Source: an uncultured Acidobacteriota bacterium (GTDB lineage Bacteria > Acidobacteriota > UBA6911 > RPQK01 > JAJDTT01). Taken from it: DNA of 64,000 nt. The translations under genes were made by a program, and so were the position numbers. Below are positions 1-8,217 of the stretch, piece after piece. How positions within the stretch are numbered: position 1 is the stretch's first letter; each line of letters starts with the position of its first letter. The DNA is taken from NCBI GenBank assembly GCA_951812665.1, contig CATOST010000024.1:62001-126000 (forward strand), given 5' to 3'. The notes under the pieces are model-generated. The model saw only the letters and a list, made by a program, of their open reading frames with translations, had not been told where the DNA came from and ran no database searches.

Positions 1-1013
1 CCTACGCCATCGCCGGCCGCATGGATCACGATCTGTACCGAGAGCCCCTGGGCCGCGATTCCCAGGGACGGGAGGTCTTTCTGCGAGACCTCTGGCCGAC
101 CCACCACGAGATTCAGGCGGTGATCGGCGAAGCCGTGCTGCCGGAGATGTTCCAGGAGAAGTACGGCGATGTCTTCAGTGGGGACGAGCAGTGGCGAGCG
201 TTGCCCGCACCCGAGGGTCAGGGCTTCTCCTGGGCGGCGGATTCCACCTACGTCCGGAGACCGACTTTCTTCGATGAAATGCCTCGAAACCCGGAACCGC
301 TCCAGGACCTGCAGGGAATGAGGGTCCTGGCATTGTTGGGAGACTCGGTGACCACGGACCACATCTCTCCGGCCGGGGCGATTCCGGTAGAGGGTCCCGC
401 CGGCCGCTATCTCATGGAGCAGGGAGTCGAACCCGTCGATTTCAATTCCTTCGGTTCGCGCCGCGGCAACCATGAGGTCATGGTGCGAGGGACCTTCGGG
501 AACATCCGGCTCCGGAACCTGCTGGTTCCCGGCGTCGAAGGCGGCTACACCCGATGCTCGCCGGGAGGCGACGTCGTCTCCATCTATGACGCCGCCATGG
601 AGTACCAGCGCCAGGGAACGCCTCTGATCATTCTGGCCGGCAAGGAATACGGCTCCGGCTCTTCCCGGGACTGGGCGGCCAAGGGGACCCGGTTGCTGGG
701 GATCCAGGCCGTTCTGGCCGAGACCTACGAACGGATCCACCGGAGCAACCTCATCGGCATGGGTGTCCTGCCGCTCCAGTTCATGGACGGGGATAATTGC
801 GAATCCCTGGGCTTGAACGGCTACGAGACCTACGGACTGTCGGGCCTCTCGAAGGGTCTGGAGCCGGGGTCCTGCCTCCGGATGCAGGTCTCCTCTCCCG
901 GGGGCGAGGTTTCGGAGTTCCCGGTCCTGGTTCGAATCGACACCCCCAATGAGTTGGCCTATTTCGAGCACCAGGGCATCCTTCACTATGTTCTGAGGTC
1001 CCTGGCGAATTGA
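1..1013 (+). CDS. acnA: Aconitate hydratase (AcnA type), C-terminal part
   Basis: The 5' end is cut by the window edge; the reading frame enters at base 3 and 336 residues are visible. Aconitase interconverts citrate and isocitrate in the cytoplasmic TCA cycle with a [4Fe-4S] cluster. What remains is the end of the catalytic core and the swivel (domain 4) region: GDSVTTDHISPAG, FGSRRGNHEVMVRGTF and LAGKEYGSGSSRDWAAKG are the family's recognisable swivel and substrate-binding stretches, in the usual order. The cluster cysteines lie upstream and cannot be checked. It ends with TGA, 37 bp before the next gene on the same strand. AcnA/IRP-type is favoured over AcnB by domain order. Confidence 0.96.
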   Translation, partial: YAIAGRMDHDLYREPLGRDSQGREVFLRDLWPTHHEIQAVIGEAVLPEMFQEKYGDVFSGDEQWRALPAPEGQGFSWAADSTYVRRPTFFDEMPRNPEPLQDLQGMRVLALLGDSVTTDHISPAGAIPVEGPAGRYLMEQGVEPVDFNSFGSRRGNHEVMVRGTFGNIRLRNLLVPGVEGGYTRCSPGGDVVSIYDAAMEYQRQGTPLIILAGKEYGSGSSRDWAAKGTRLLGIQAVLAETYERIHRSNLIGMGVLPLQFMDGDNCESLGLNGYETYGLSGLSKGLEPGSCLRMQVSSPGGEVSEFPVLVRIDTPNELAYFEHQGILHYVLRSLAN

Positions 1014-1050
1014 CCTGGGATGAGGGAAGAGACCGGTTGAGGCTGAATCG

Positions 1051-1719
1051 TTGACGGCTCCAGGCCAGACCATTGAGCTGCCCATCTTTCCCCTCCCCGG
1101 GGTGGTGTTCTTCCCCCGGGTGATCCTGCCGCTGCACATCTTCGAGCAGCGCTACAAGGCCATGGTTGCCAGCGCCCTGGATGGGAACGGCCGCATCGGC
1201 ATGGTCCTGCTCCGGCAGGGCTGGCGTCCTCAATACCATGGCTCCCCGCCGGTCTTCGGAACCGGAACCATGGGGTTGATCACTCAGCCGGAAGAGTTGG
1301 AGGAAGGCAAGTACAACCTCCTGCTCCGGGGACTCCAGCGTTATCAGATCCTGGAATTCCTGCAGAAGACGCCCTTCCGTCTGGCCCGGGTCCGGCTCCT
1401 GGAGGATGTGGCGCCCACCGAGCCCGACGCCCAGACTCTTCGCTGGAAGATGGCCAAGCGCCTGAACCAGTTGGCGCCCGAGATCCGGTTTCCGCCGCTG
1501 GAGCCCAAATTGGCCGGCCAACTCGATTTCCTGACCATGATCAACCTGATCTGTTGTTGCATGGATCTCTCCGTCTATGACAAGCAGAGGCTGCTGGAGA
1601 CGGGCGATCTGGCGGTACGGGCACGTGGAGTCCTGGGGGTGCTGGACCGAAAGCTGAAGGCGAAGAAACTGGTCTCCGGCTTTGAGACCCTCCGGCCCGA
1701 GCATCCGGAGAGGAATTGA
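1051..1719 (+). CDS. Stand-alone Lon substrate-binding (LON-N) domain protein
   Basis: A 222-aa protein made almost entirely of the N-terminal substrate-recognition domain of Lon protease, without the AAA+ or serine-lysine protease parts. The start of the domain reads LPIFPLPGVVFFP followed by PLHIFEQRYKAM, the family hallmark. The start is TTG at 1051; no ATG lies further upstream in frame that would keep the domain compact. Such proteins are usually annotated only as LON-peptidase substrate-binding domain proteins and may bind unfolded clients; the role here is unknown. It lies downstream of aconitase and upstream of the peptidase unit on the same strand. Confidence 0.9.
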   Translation: MTAPGQTIELPIFPLPGVVFFPRVILPLHIFEQRYKAMVASALDGNGRIGMVLLRQGWRPQYHGSPPVFGTGTMGLITQPEELEEGKYNLLLRGLQRYQILEFLQKTPFRLARVRLLEDVAPTEPDAQTLRWKMAKRLNQLAPEIRFPPLEPKLAGQLDFLTMINLICCCMDLSVYDKQRLLETGDLAVRARGVLGVLDRKLKAKKLVSGFETLRPEHPERN

Positions 1720-1765
1720 GTTCCCGACCCGGCGACGGTTGGAAGGCGGCCGGACTGGACTTTCG

Positions 1766-3832
1766 ATGAGAGTTATTGGGCTGCTGGGGTTTTGGCTGAC
1801 GACTTCCGTCCTCCCGGCGGCTCCGGAACGGAATCTCAGCTATGACATCCAGGCCAAGCTGGATCCGGCATCGAAGACGGTCGAAGCCCAGCAGGTCCTG
1901 AACTGGAGAAACTCCTCGGACACACCCGTCCGCGAGTTCCACTTTCACCTCTATCTGAACGCCTTCCGGAACAACCGGTCCACCATGGCGTGGGAGCAGG
2001 CGTTCGCCCCCTTCTGGAGGGACAAGGACCCGATTCCGGAGGACTACTGGGGCTTCATCGACATCGGTTCCATCCAGGTCGAGGCGGACGGATCCCAGGG
2101 CCCCACCCGCGTGGTGGGCCGCCGTTTCATCCATCCCGACGATGACAATGCGGAGGACCGGACGGTGCTCCAGGTGGAGCTGGACCAGCCTCTTGCCCCC
2201 GGCGAGCAAGTGCGCTTTCGAATCGGGTTCACCTCCAAGCTGCCCCGGGGCGCCCGCAGGACCGGCTGGGTGGAGGACTACTACTTCGCGGCCCAGTGGT
2301 TCCCCAAGCTGGGAGTCTTCGCCGACGGCGCCTGGTATTGCCACCAGTATCATTTCCACTCCGAGTTCTTCGCCGACTTCGGGGACTACGAGGTGAGCCT
2401 GACGGTGCCGTCGGGAATGGTGGTGGGGGCCACCGGCCGCCAGGTCGGCGAGACCGACAATGGAGACGGAACCCACACGCTCCGTTTCCAACAGGAAAAC
2501 GTGCATGACTTCACCTGGGTGGCCAGTTCCCGGCTGCTGCCGCGAACCCGCAGGTTCGAACATCCCGGCCTTCCTTCCGTCGACATGCGGCTGCTTCTGT
2601 TGGAGGAGCACGCTCACCTGGAAGAACGGTACTTCCGGGCCATGGAGCATTCCCTGCGCCTTTTCGGGACCTGGTTCGGACCCTATCCGTACTCGGTCCT
2701 GACCCTGGTCGATCCGCCCTACAACAGCCGCACCGGGGGAATGGAGTACCCCACTCTCGTGACCGGGAGGACCGACTTCTGGTCGCCTCCGGAGACGCTC
2801 TCGCCCGAAGGGGTCACCATCCATGAGGTGGGCCACCAGTGGTGGTACGGCCTGGTGGCCAGCAACGAAGCCGAAGAGGCCTGGCTGGACGAAGGGATCA
2901 CCTCCTGGGCCACGGACCGGGCCGCTCGCGAAGCCTATGCTCCCCGGGTTCATGTGGAGTGGCTCCTGGGGGAGATCCCTCTGTCGTTCCCCTCGGTGGT
3001 CCGGCCCTTCGAGACCCGCAACCTGCCCTGGGTGCGCCGCGGCGGACGCCTGGATGTCATGACGCGCAACTCCTGGAGTTTCCGGAACCGGCGCAGCTAT
3101 TTCGTCAACGCCTACGCCAAGCCCGATATGGTGCTGTGGACCCTGGAACGGTACCTGGGCTCCGAGGTCATGCTGCGGGCGATCCGGACCTACTTCGAGC
3201 GTTACCGCTACCGTCATCCCACGACCGAGGACTTCGTGCAGACGGTCAGCGAGGTGGCCGGCGAGGACCTGGAATGGTTCTTCCGGGAGACGCTCCACAG
3301 CGCCGAGGCCGTCGATTACGCGGTGACCGAAGCCCGGTCGGTGGCCATTCCGGAACTGAAAGGAGTGCCACCCGGTGATGCCGAACCCGTTGAGGAGGTG
3401 ACCGTTCCGGCCGGCGGCGAGGGTGCCGAACCCGAGGTCCCGGATCAGGAACCGGAAGTCGCTGGCGATGTTTCTACCGAAGAGGAAACCGCGTCGAAAA
3501 AGGTCTACTGGAGCCGGGTGGTAGTGACCCGGCTGCAGGGAGGGCGGTTCCCCGTCGAGGTGGTGATGGAGTTCGAGGACGGGAAACGGTTCCGCCGTCT
3601 CTGGGACGGGCAGTACCGGTGGGTCCGTTATGAGTTCAAGCGGCCGTCGCGGCTCAAATCGGCCGGGGTCGATCCCGACCGGAAGCTGCTTCTGGACATC
3701 AATCCCACCAATAACAGTCGGCTGGTGAAGCCGCCAACAAGTGGCGGGCGCTCTCTGGCCACATGGAAATGGACCGCCAAGTGGCTCTTCTGGTTGCAGA
3801 ACCTGATGGAAACCTTCGCACTGATCTCATGA
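1766..3832 (+). CDS. M1 family (gluzincin) aminopeptidase, secreted
   Basis: A 688-aa zinc metallopeptidase. The ATG at 1766 is chosen because it begins a short hydrophobic signal peptide (MRVIGLLGFWLTTSVLPAA). The gluzincin motif HEVGH lies at about residues 353-357, with the third zinc ligand Glu 18 residues later (WLDEG, about 376). GGMEYP upstream of it matches the substrate-binding GxMEN box of M1 enzymes. An acidic, proline-rich linker near residues 535-580 (PEVPDQEPEVAGD) separates the peptidase from a small C-terminal beta domain. The final ATGA overlaps the next gene, so translation is probably coupled. It should act on peptide N-termini in the periplasm or at the cell surface. Confidence 0.93.
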   Translation: MRVIGLLGFWLTTSVLPAAPERNLSYDIQAKLDPASKTVEAQQVLNWRNSSDTPVREFHFHLYLNAFRNNRSTMAWEQAFAPFWRDKDPIPEDYWGFIDIGSIQVEADGSQGPTRVVGRRFIHPDDDNAEDRTVLQVELDQPLAPGEQVRFRIGFTSKLPRGARRTGWVEDYYFAAQWFPKLGVFADGAWYCHQYHFHSEFFADFGDYEVSLTVPSGMVVGATGRQVGETDNGDGTHTLRFQQENVHDFTWVASSRLLPRTRRFEHPGLPSVDMRLLLLEEHAHLEERYFRAMEHSLRLFGTWFGPYPYSVLTLVDPPYNSRTGGMEYPTLVTGRTDFWSPPETLSPEGVTIHEVGHQWWYGLVASNEAEEAWLDEGITSWATDRAAREAYAPRVHVEWLLGEIPLSFPSVVRPFETRNLPWVRRGGRLDVMTRNSWSFRNRRSYFVNAYAKPDMVLWTLERYLGSEVMLRAIRTYFERYRYRHPTTEDFVQTVSEVAGEDLEWFFRETLHSAEAVDYAVTEARSVAIPELKGVPPGDAEPVEEVTVPAGGEGAEPEVPDQEPEVAGDVSTEEETASKKVYWSRVVVTRLQGGRFPVEVVMEFEDGKRFRRLWDGQYRWVRYEFKRPSRLKSAGVDPDRKLLLDINPTNNSRLVKPPTSGGRSLATWKWTAKWLFWLQNLMETFALIS

Positions 3833-4848
3833 CCCTCACCGGCTGCGTGGCTCAGGGTTGGCGGAATCTGTCGGCCCACAAGAAGTCGATCCTTTATTTC
3901 TATCTGGTGATCCTGGGATCGGCGTCCATCCTGCTCCTGCCCTTCATGGAGAGCTTCGAATCCTCCTTGGGCTCCGGCAGCTATCGGGAACGGCTGGTGA
4001 CGGCGCTGGACTACGACTGGTACCAGCTCTTCCGGGACCGGGTCCAGGGGGCGGCCGAGAGCTTCGGTCCCTGGGTCCTGGGGCCGGGTCCCTTCCTCCA
4101 CACCCTGGAGGTTCTGCTGGAAGACGGCTTCGGCAAGTTGCCGGCGGCGGTTCTCGGCGCGGTTGCCATCTATCTCCTGCTACACACCTTCGTGCTCTCG
4201 GCGGCGGTGAGCTCCCTTCACCTCCATCCCGGCGGGGGCAACACCCGGGGGTTCCTGCGCAACGGGGCCGAGTACTTCGGCCGGTTCCTCAGGCTGAGCG
4301 TGCTGGCGCTTCTTCTCTATTGGTTCATGAGGCACGTGCTTTTGACCCCCGTGGACGGGTGGGTCGACTCATTTTCCGACGTCGCTGCGACCGAGGTCAC
4401 AGGTTTCTACCTCAGTCTGGCCCGTTATCTCCTGGTCCTCGTCCTGGTTGTCGGACTGGATCTGATCCTGGACTACTCTCGAATCAAGGTTGTCCTGGAA
4501 GACCGCACCAGCGTCCTGTTGGCCGTGGTGGCCGCCGTCGGATTCTGCAAGAGGAATTTCCTGGGCGCCACCGGGCTCTATCTGTTCCTGGTGGGCTTTA
4601 CTCTGGTATGGGCCGGCTTGTATTTGGGTTTCGATACCCTCGTCGGAGGCGATTCCTGGGGAGGTATCCTGGTAGCGTTCGTGGTGCAGCAGATCCACAT
4701 GCTGGGCAGAATGGCGCTGAAGCTCCTGGGCTTCGGTGCCCAGATCCAATTTTTCAAGAGCCGTGATCCCTGGTTCCGCGACCCTGTAGGAGGGGGGACA
4801 TCCCTGTCCCCCACAGTCCCAACAGGAGGACCCGAGGAAACGGCATGA
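3829..4848 (+). CDS. Multi-pass membrane protein of unknown function
   Basis: A 339-aa integral membrane protein. The start at 3829 overlaps the upstream stop by four bases (ATGA); an ATG 66 bp further upstream would run deep into the peptidase gene. About six hydrophobic segments are visible, for example SILYFYLVILGSASILLLPF near the N-terminus and YLLVLVLVVGLDLILDY in the middle. No family is recognised. It lies between two peptidase genes with ATGA overlaps on both sides, so it may assist export or localisation of those enzymes (inference). The last 20 or so residues (from GGGTSLSPTVP) are encoded by a piece of the G-rich hairpin repeat at 4786-4817, so the native C-terminus may have been altered. 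Confidence 0.8.
   Translation: MTLTGCVAQGWRNLSAHKKSILYFYLVILGSASILLLPFMESFESSLGSGSYRERLVTALDYDWYQLFRDRVQGAAESFGPWVLGPGPFLHTLEVLLEDGFGKLPAAVLGAVAIYLLLHTFVLSAAVSSLHLHPGGGNTRGFLRNGAEYFGRFLRLSVLALLLYWFMRHVLLTPVDGWVDSFSDVAATEVTGFYLSLARYLLVLVLVVGLDLILDYSRIKVVLEDRTSVLLAVVAAVGFCKRNFLGATGLYLFLVGFTLVWAGLYLGFDTLVGGDSWGGILVAFVVQQIHMLGRMALKLLGFGAQIQFFKSRDPWFRDPVGGGTSLSPTVPTGGPEETA
4786..4817. repeat. G-rich hairpin repeat, partial copy A
   Basis: Begins GTAGGAGGGGGGACA and contains an 8-bp hairpin, GGGGGACA-tccc-TGTCCCCC. It matches the first half of the double-hairpin elements at 23152-23234 (opposite strand) and 63296-63360. This copy lies inside the 3' coding end of the membrane protein gene. The second hairpin found in the other copies is missing. 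Confidence 0.7.
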
Positions 4849-6626
4849 TGACGCGTCTCAGATGGTCGTTCCTGGCTCTGCTCTTCCTCACCGGCGCCGC
4901 CGGCGCCCGGGACGAGGGGCGGCTCCTGGAGCACCTGCGGCATCTCGCCTCCGACGAGATGCAGGGCCGAGGGAACGGTTCGCCCGGCATGGAGCGGGCG
5001 GCACGCTATCTGGCGGAGGAGTTCCGCCGGATCGGCCTGGTGCCGGCCGGTGCCGACGGCACCTTCTTCCAGCCCTTCACCATCACCACCGGCCGGAACC
5101 TGGGACCGGAGAATCGACTGAGGATTCAGGGGCCAAAGACCGATCGAGAGTTCTTGCCCGGCGCCGAGTACCGGCTCGTGACCTATGGACCAGATCGGAG
5201 TGTCTCCGGAGAGCTCTTCTTCGCCGGTTTCGGAATCACTGCGCCCGACCACGACCTTAACTACGACGATTATGGTGACTGGGATGTTCGAGGCCGGGTG
5301 GTCGTGGCGTTCGAGCACGAACCCCAGGAGCGTTTCGGGTCCAGCCCCTTTCACGGCAAGGACCTGACGCCCTATTCGACGGTGATCCACAAGGCGCTCA
5401 ACGCCAGAAGGCGCGGCGCCGTGGCGCTGATTCTGATTCCCGATCGATTCAATCATCCCAAGCGTGGTTCCCGGCGGACCCCGGAACTGGAAACCGTGGC
5501 CAACGTGGGGATCCCCACCGTTCGGCTGACCGGCCGTTGGGGAGAGCGTCTGCTCCGCGAGACGGGACGCGATCCGTCCGAGATCGACCGCTGGATCCAT
5601 CATCACCTCACCCCCTACTCGTTTCCCATGGATGGTATTTCCGCCCGTCTGGATGTGGACGTCGCCTCGGTCAGTCACCGGGTGGATAACGTGCTGGGCT
5701 ATCTTCCCGGCGACTCCGAGGAAGTGGTGGTGATCGGCGCGCACTATGACCACCTGGGGTACGGGGACGAATCCTCGTTGGCCGAACAGCGCTTGGGACA
5801 GATCCACAACGGGGCGGACGACAACGCTTCCGGGGTGGCCGGGTTGCTGGTCCTGGCCCGGGACCTGTCGGCGACGAGGCCCGGCCGTACTGTGCTTTTC
5901 GCCGCATTTGCAGCCGAGGAACTGGGACTTCTGGGGTCTCGCCACTACGTGCGGCATCCGCCTTTGGCGCTGGAACGAACCGCGGCCATGTTGAACCTGG
6001 ACATGATCGGGCGTAGCGACGGCGACGTGCTGATTGGAGGAGTGGGCACGGCGGAGGAGTTCCGGGACCTGCTCCACGAGGTGGAGGCGAATTCGCCGCT
6101 GACCTTCAAATACGCCAGCACCCCACGGGGTTCGAGTGACCATCTGTCGTTCGCCGCGGCGGGAGTGCCGGTCCTCTTCTTCTTTACCGGTCTGCATCCG
6201 GACTACCACAAGCCGTCCGACGACTGGGAGAAGATCGACCTGGTCCGAACCTGGCAGGTGGTGGAGGCCGTGCGTCAGACGGTTGTCCGGCTGAACCGTC
6301 TGGAAAGTCGGCCCCGGTATGTGGACCTCCGGCACGGGAGGATACCGCTCGACGATCGGCCCTGGTTGGGGATCGCTCCCGACATGAGCTGGACTCTGGG
6401 AGGCGTCCGGATCGCGCAGGTCTTGAGCTGGAGTCCCGCCCACGAGGCGGGACTGGAAGAGAAGGACGTGCTGGTGGAGTTCGGCGGGCGGGAGGTGCGC
6501 AATCTTCGGGACCTTCGGAACCTGCTCCGGTCCCGGAAGCCGGGAGACCAGGTCCGGATCCTGCTGCTGAGGCAGGGCCACCTGGTAGAGGTGACAGCAC
6601 GGCTGGATCGCCGGTCGGCGCAGTAG
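4845..6626 (+). CDS. M28 family peptidase with C-terminal PDZ domain, secreted
   Basis: A 593-aa exported zinc peptidase starting at ATG 4845, overlapping the upstream stop (ATGA). A signal peptide (LRWSFLALLFLTGAAGA) opens the protein. A PA-like insert precedes the M28 catalytic domain: GAHYDHLG near residues 299-305 supplies the first ligands, GADDNASG the bridging Asp, EELGLLGS the catalytic and liganding Glu, LDMIGR another Asp, and DYHKPSDD the last His. From about residue 505 a PDZ domain follows (PWLGIAPDM, VRIAQVLSWSPAHEAGL). M28 plus PDZ is a known architecture for secreted aminopeptidases. With the M1 enzyme two genes upstream it suggests a coupled peptide-degradation unit at the cell surface. 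Confidence 0.93.
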   Translation: MMTRLRWSFLALLFLTGAAGARDEGRLLEHLRHLASDEMQGRGNGSPGMERAARYLAEEFRRIGLVPAGADGTFFQPFTITTGRNLGPENRLRIQGPKTDREFLPGAEYRLVTYGPDRSVSGELFFAGFGITAPDHDLNYDDYGDWDVRGRVVVAFEHEPQERFGSSPFHGKDLTPYSTVIHKALNARRRGAVALILIPDRFNHPKRGSRRTPELETVANVGIPTVRLTGRWGERLLRETGRDPSEIDRWIHHHLTPYSFPMDGISARLDVDVASVSHRVDNVLGYLPGDSEEVVVIGAHYDHLGYGDESSLAEQRLGQIHNGADDNASGVAGLLVLARDLSATRPGRTVLFAAFAAEELGLLGSRHYVRHPPLALERTAAMLNLDMIGRSDGDVLIGGVGTAEEFRDLLHEVEANSPLTFKYASTPRGSSDHLSFAAAGVPVLFFFTGLHPDYHKPSDDWEKIDLVRTWQVVEAVRQTVVRLNRLESRPRYVDLRHGRIPLDDRPWLGIAPDMSWTLGGVRIAQVLSWSPAHEAGLEEKDVLVEFGGREVRNLRDLRNLLRSRKPGDQVRILLLRQGHLVEVTARLDRRSAQ

Positions 6627-6766
6627 AGGATCGGTTCGAATCGTAGATTTCTCGGGGGTTTCCCGGGTCGCGGGCTCCTAGTCCGCTGAAGGAGCTGGTG
6701 TCCATCCCAAAAGGCTGCACCGAAATCAGGATCGCGGTTAGATCACTTAACGTGACAGTGCCCTAA
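6627..6766. other. Intergenic gap before foldback element
   Basis: No gene seen. It separates the M28 peptidase from the palindromic element and the convergent helicase gene. No T-tract terminator was identified. Confidence 0.5.
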
Positions 6767-6924
6767 CAGCCCGTGGCAAAAGTCATCGCGGCATTCGACC
6801 GTCCCTGCATCCCGGCGGACTTCGTTGCGATTCGGGCACATACTCCCGGTATGCACCCGAATCGCGCCTTGTCCGGCGGGCGCAGGAACGGTCTCGGTGC
6901 TCGCGGGACTTTCACCACGGACTG
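6767..6924 (+). mobile_element. Foldback (MITE-like) palindromic element, copy 1
   Basis: A 158-bp imperfect palindrome whose two halves are inverted copies around the loop CATACTCCCGGTATG. The ends are CAGCCCGTGG and CCACGGACTG. It is bounded by a perfect 4-bp direct repeat, CTAA, at 6763-6766 and 6925-6928, the sign of transposition. There is no coding capacity. Full copies occur at 22974-23131 (inverted) and 41836-41995, with a remnant at 47332-47371. The right target duplication contains the stop codon of the convergent helicase gene. Confidence 0.9.
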
Positions 6925-8217
6925 CTAAGCGATGCGTTTCCGGTAGCTACGGCGCCTGCGGCCAGAGGAATTGGAATTCCTCCCACGATTGGGCGACCCT
7001 CCGCCAGGCCGCATGCCACGTGCGTTATGACCATAGGGCCGGCGAGGGCGTCGGGGCCGCTCGGCGACGTCGGGCTCAAAGCCGACGACCTTCCGACGCG
7101 GGATCGGAGCCCCGATCATGCGTTCGGTGGCCTGAACCCAGCCGCGATCAATACCGGTGACGAAGGTACAAGCGATGCCCTCGCGTTCCGCACGACCCGT
7201 ACGTCCGATGCGGTGGATGTAGGCTTCCGGAGTGTTCGGCACGTCGAAGTTAATCACATGGGAAACACCGCTCACGTCTATGCCTCGAGCCGCGATGTCC
7301 GTGGCTACAAGGATATTGAAGCGCCGGGCGCGGAACCCTCTCATGGCGCGATCGCGCTGGGCCTGGGACATGGATCCCTGAAGACCTACGGCTCGGTGTC
7401 CGTCCCTGCTCAACTGATTCGCCAGTCGCCGGGCGCGGTATTTCGTACGAGTGAAGACAATGGCCGAGTCGCAATCGTCGCCGGTGAGCAGGTGTTCAAG
7501 CAGAACTCTCTTACGCCCCTCCCCGACCATGTACAGACCGTGATCGACGGTGGCGACCGGGGCTGTACCGGCCAGCTCGATCACGTGGGGATCCGTCAAC
7601 AGATCGTCCGCCAGTCGACGAATTTCTCTCGGCATGGTGGCCGAAAACAGCAAGTTCTGGCGCCGCTCGGGCATCGCAGCGAGAATCTTGCGAATGTCGG
7701 GCAAGAAACCCATGTCAAACATGTGATCGGCCTCGTCGAGGACCAGCGTTTCTACGTAGCCGAGGTGGAGCACCCGCTGCCCGAGCAGGTCGAGCACGCG
7801 TCCCGGACAACCCACAATGATTTCCGGGTGCCGGCGTAGCGAGTTGATCTGGTTACGCGTCGAAACGCCACCATAGACTGTGAGGGTCTTCAGGCGGGTG
7901 AACTTGGCCAGCGTGCGGATCTCAGCCGCAATCTGATTGGCGAGTTCCCGTGTGGGAGCGAGCACCAGAGCTCGAGGGGCCGGGCGGCGCACTTTGAGAA
8001 GCCGGTCGAGCAGCGGCAGTGCAAAGGCCGCCGTCTTGCCGGTTCCGGTCTGGGCCAAGCCCAGCACGTCGCGACCGGCGCGACCCGCGGGAATAGTCTC
8101 CTGTTGGATCCGCCAAGGATTCTCGAAGCCAATGCCGCGAATGCCGCGAATGAGGGCTGGATGGAGCTCGAAACGTTCGAAACCGTTCGAAACCGTAGAT
8201 ACGAAACTAGAAATCAA
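6925..8217 (-). CDS. DEAD-box ATP-dependent RNA helicase (RhlE type)
   Basis: About 430 aa. It carries the helicase core in order: Q motif region (GFENPWRIQQETIP), Walker A AQTGTGKT, PTRELANQ, DEADHMF, SAT (LLFSATMP), ARGIDV and HRIGRTGRAE. The C-terminus is a basic, Arg/Gly-rich tail typical of RhlE-like proteins that unwind structured RNA during ribosome assembly or mRNA turnover. The frame is open further upstream without helicase similarity, so I choose TTG at 8217, preceded by GGAG at nine-base spacing (GCGGAGAAAAATATTTTG). The stop TAG lies exactly in the target duplication of the foldback element, so the element inserted at the gene's last codon without disrupting it. Confidence 0.93.
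   Translation of the reverse strand: MISSFVSTVSNGFERFELHPALIRGIRGIGFENPWRIQQETIPAGRAGRDVLGLAQTGTGKTAAFALPLLDRLLKVRRPAPRALVLAPTRELANQIAAEIRTLAKFTRLKTLTVYGGVSTRNQINSLRRHPEIIVGCPGRVLDLLGQRVLHLGYVETLVLDEADHMFDMGFLPDIRKILAAMPERRQNLLFSATMPREIRRLADDLLTDPHVIELAGTAPVATVDHGLYMVGEGRKRVLLEHLLTGDDCDSAIVFTRTKYRARRLANQLSRDGHRAVGLQGSMSQAQRDRAMRGFRARRFNILVATDIAARGIDVSGVSHVINFDVPNTPEAYIHRIGRTGRAEREGIACTFVTGIDRGWVQATERMIGAPIPRRKVVGFEPDVAERPRRPRRPYGHNARGMRPGGGSPNRGRNSNSSGRRRRSYRKRIA

Noticed and set aside
1541-3298. A minus-strand open frame of 585 codons opposite the M1 peptidase
   Set aside because: Overlaps the well-supported peptidase gene and reads as a shadow.
6625-6645. A GGTTCGAATC stretch like a tRNA T-loop at the end of the M28 gene
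   Set aside because: The flanking bases do not form the five-base T stem, and no acceptor or anticodon arm is seen nearby.
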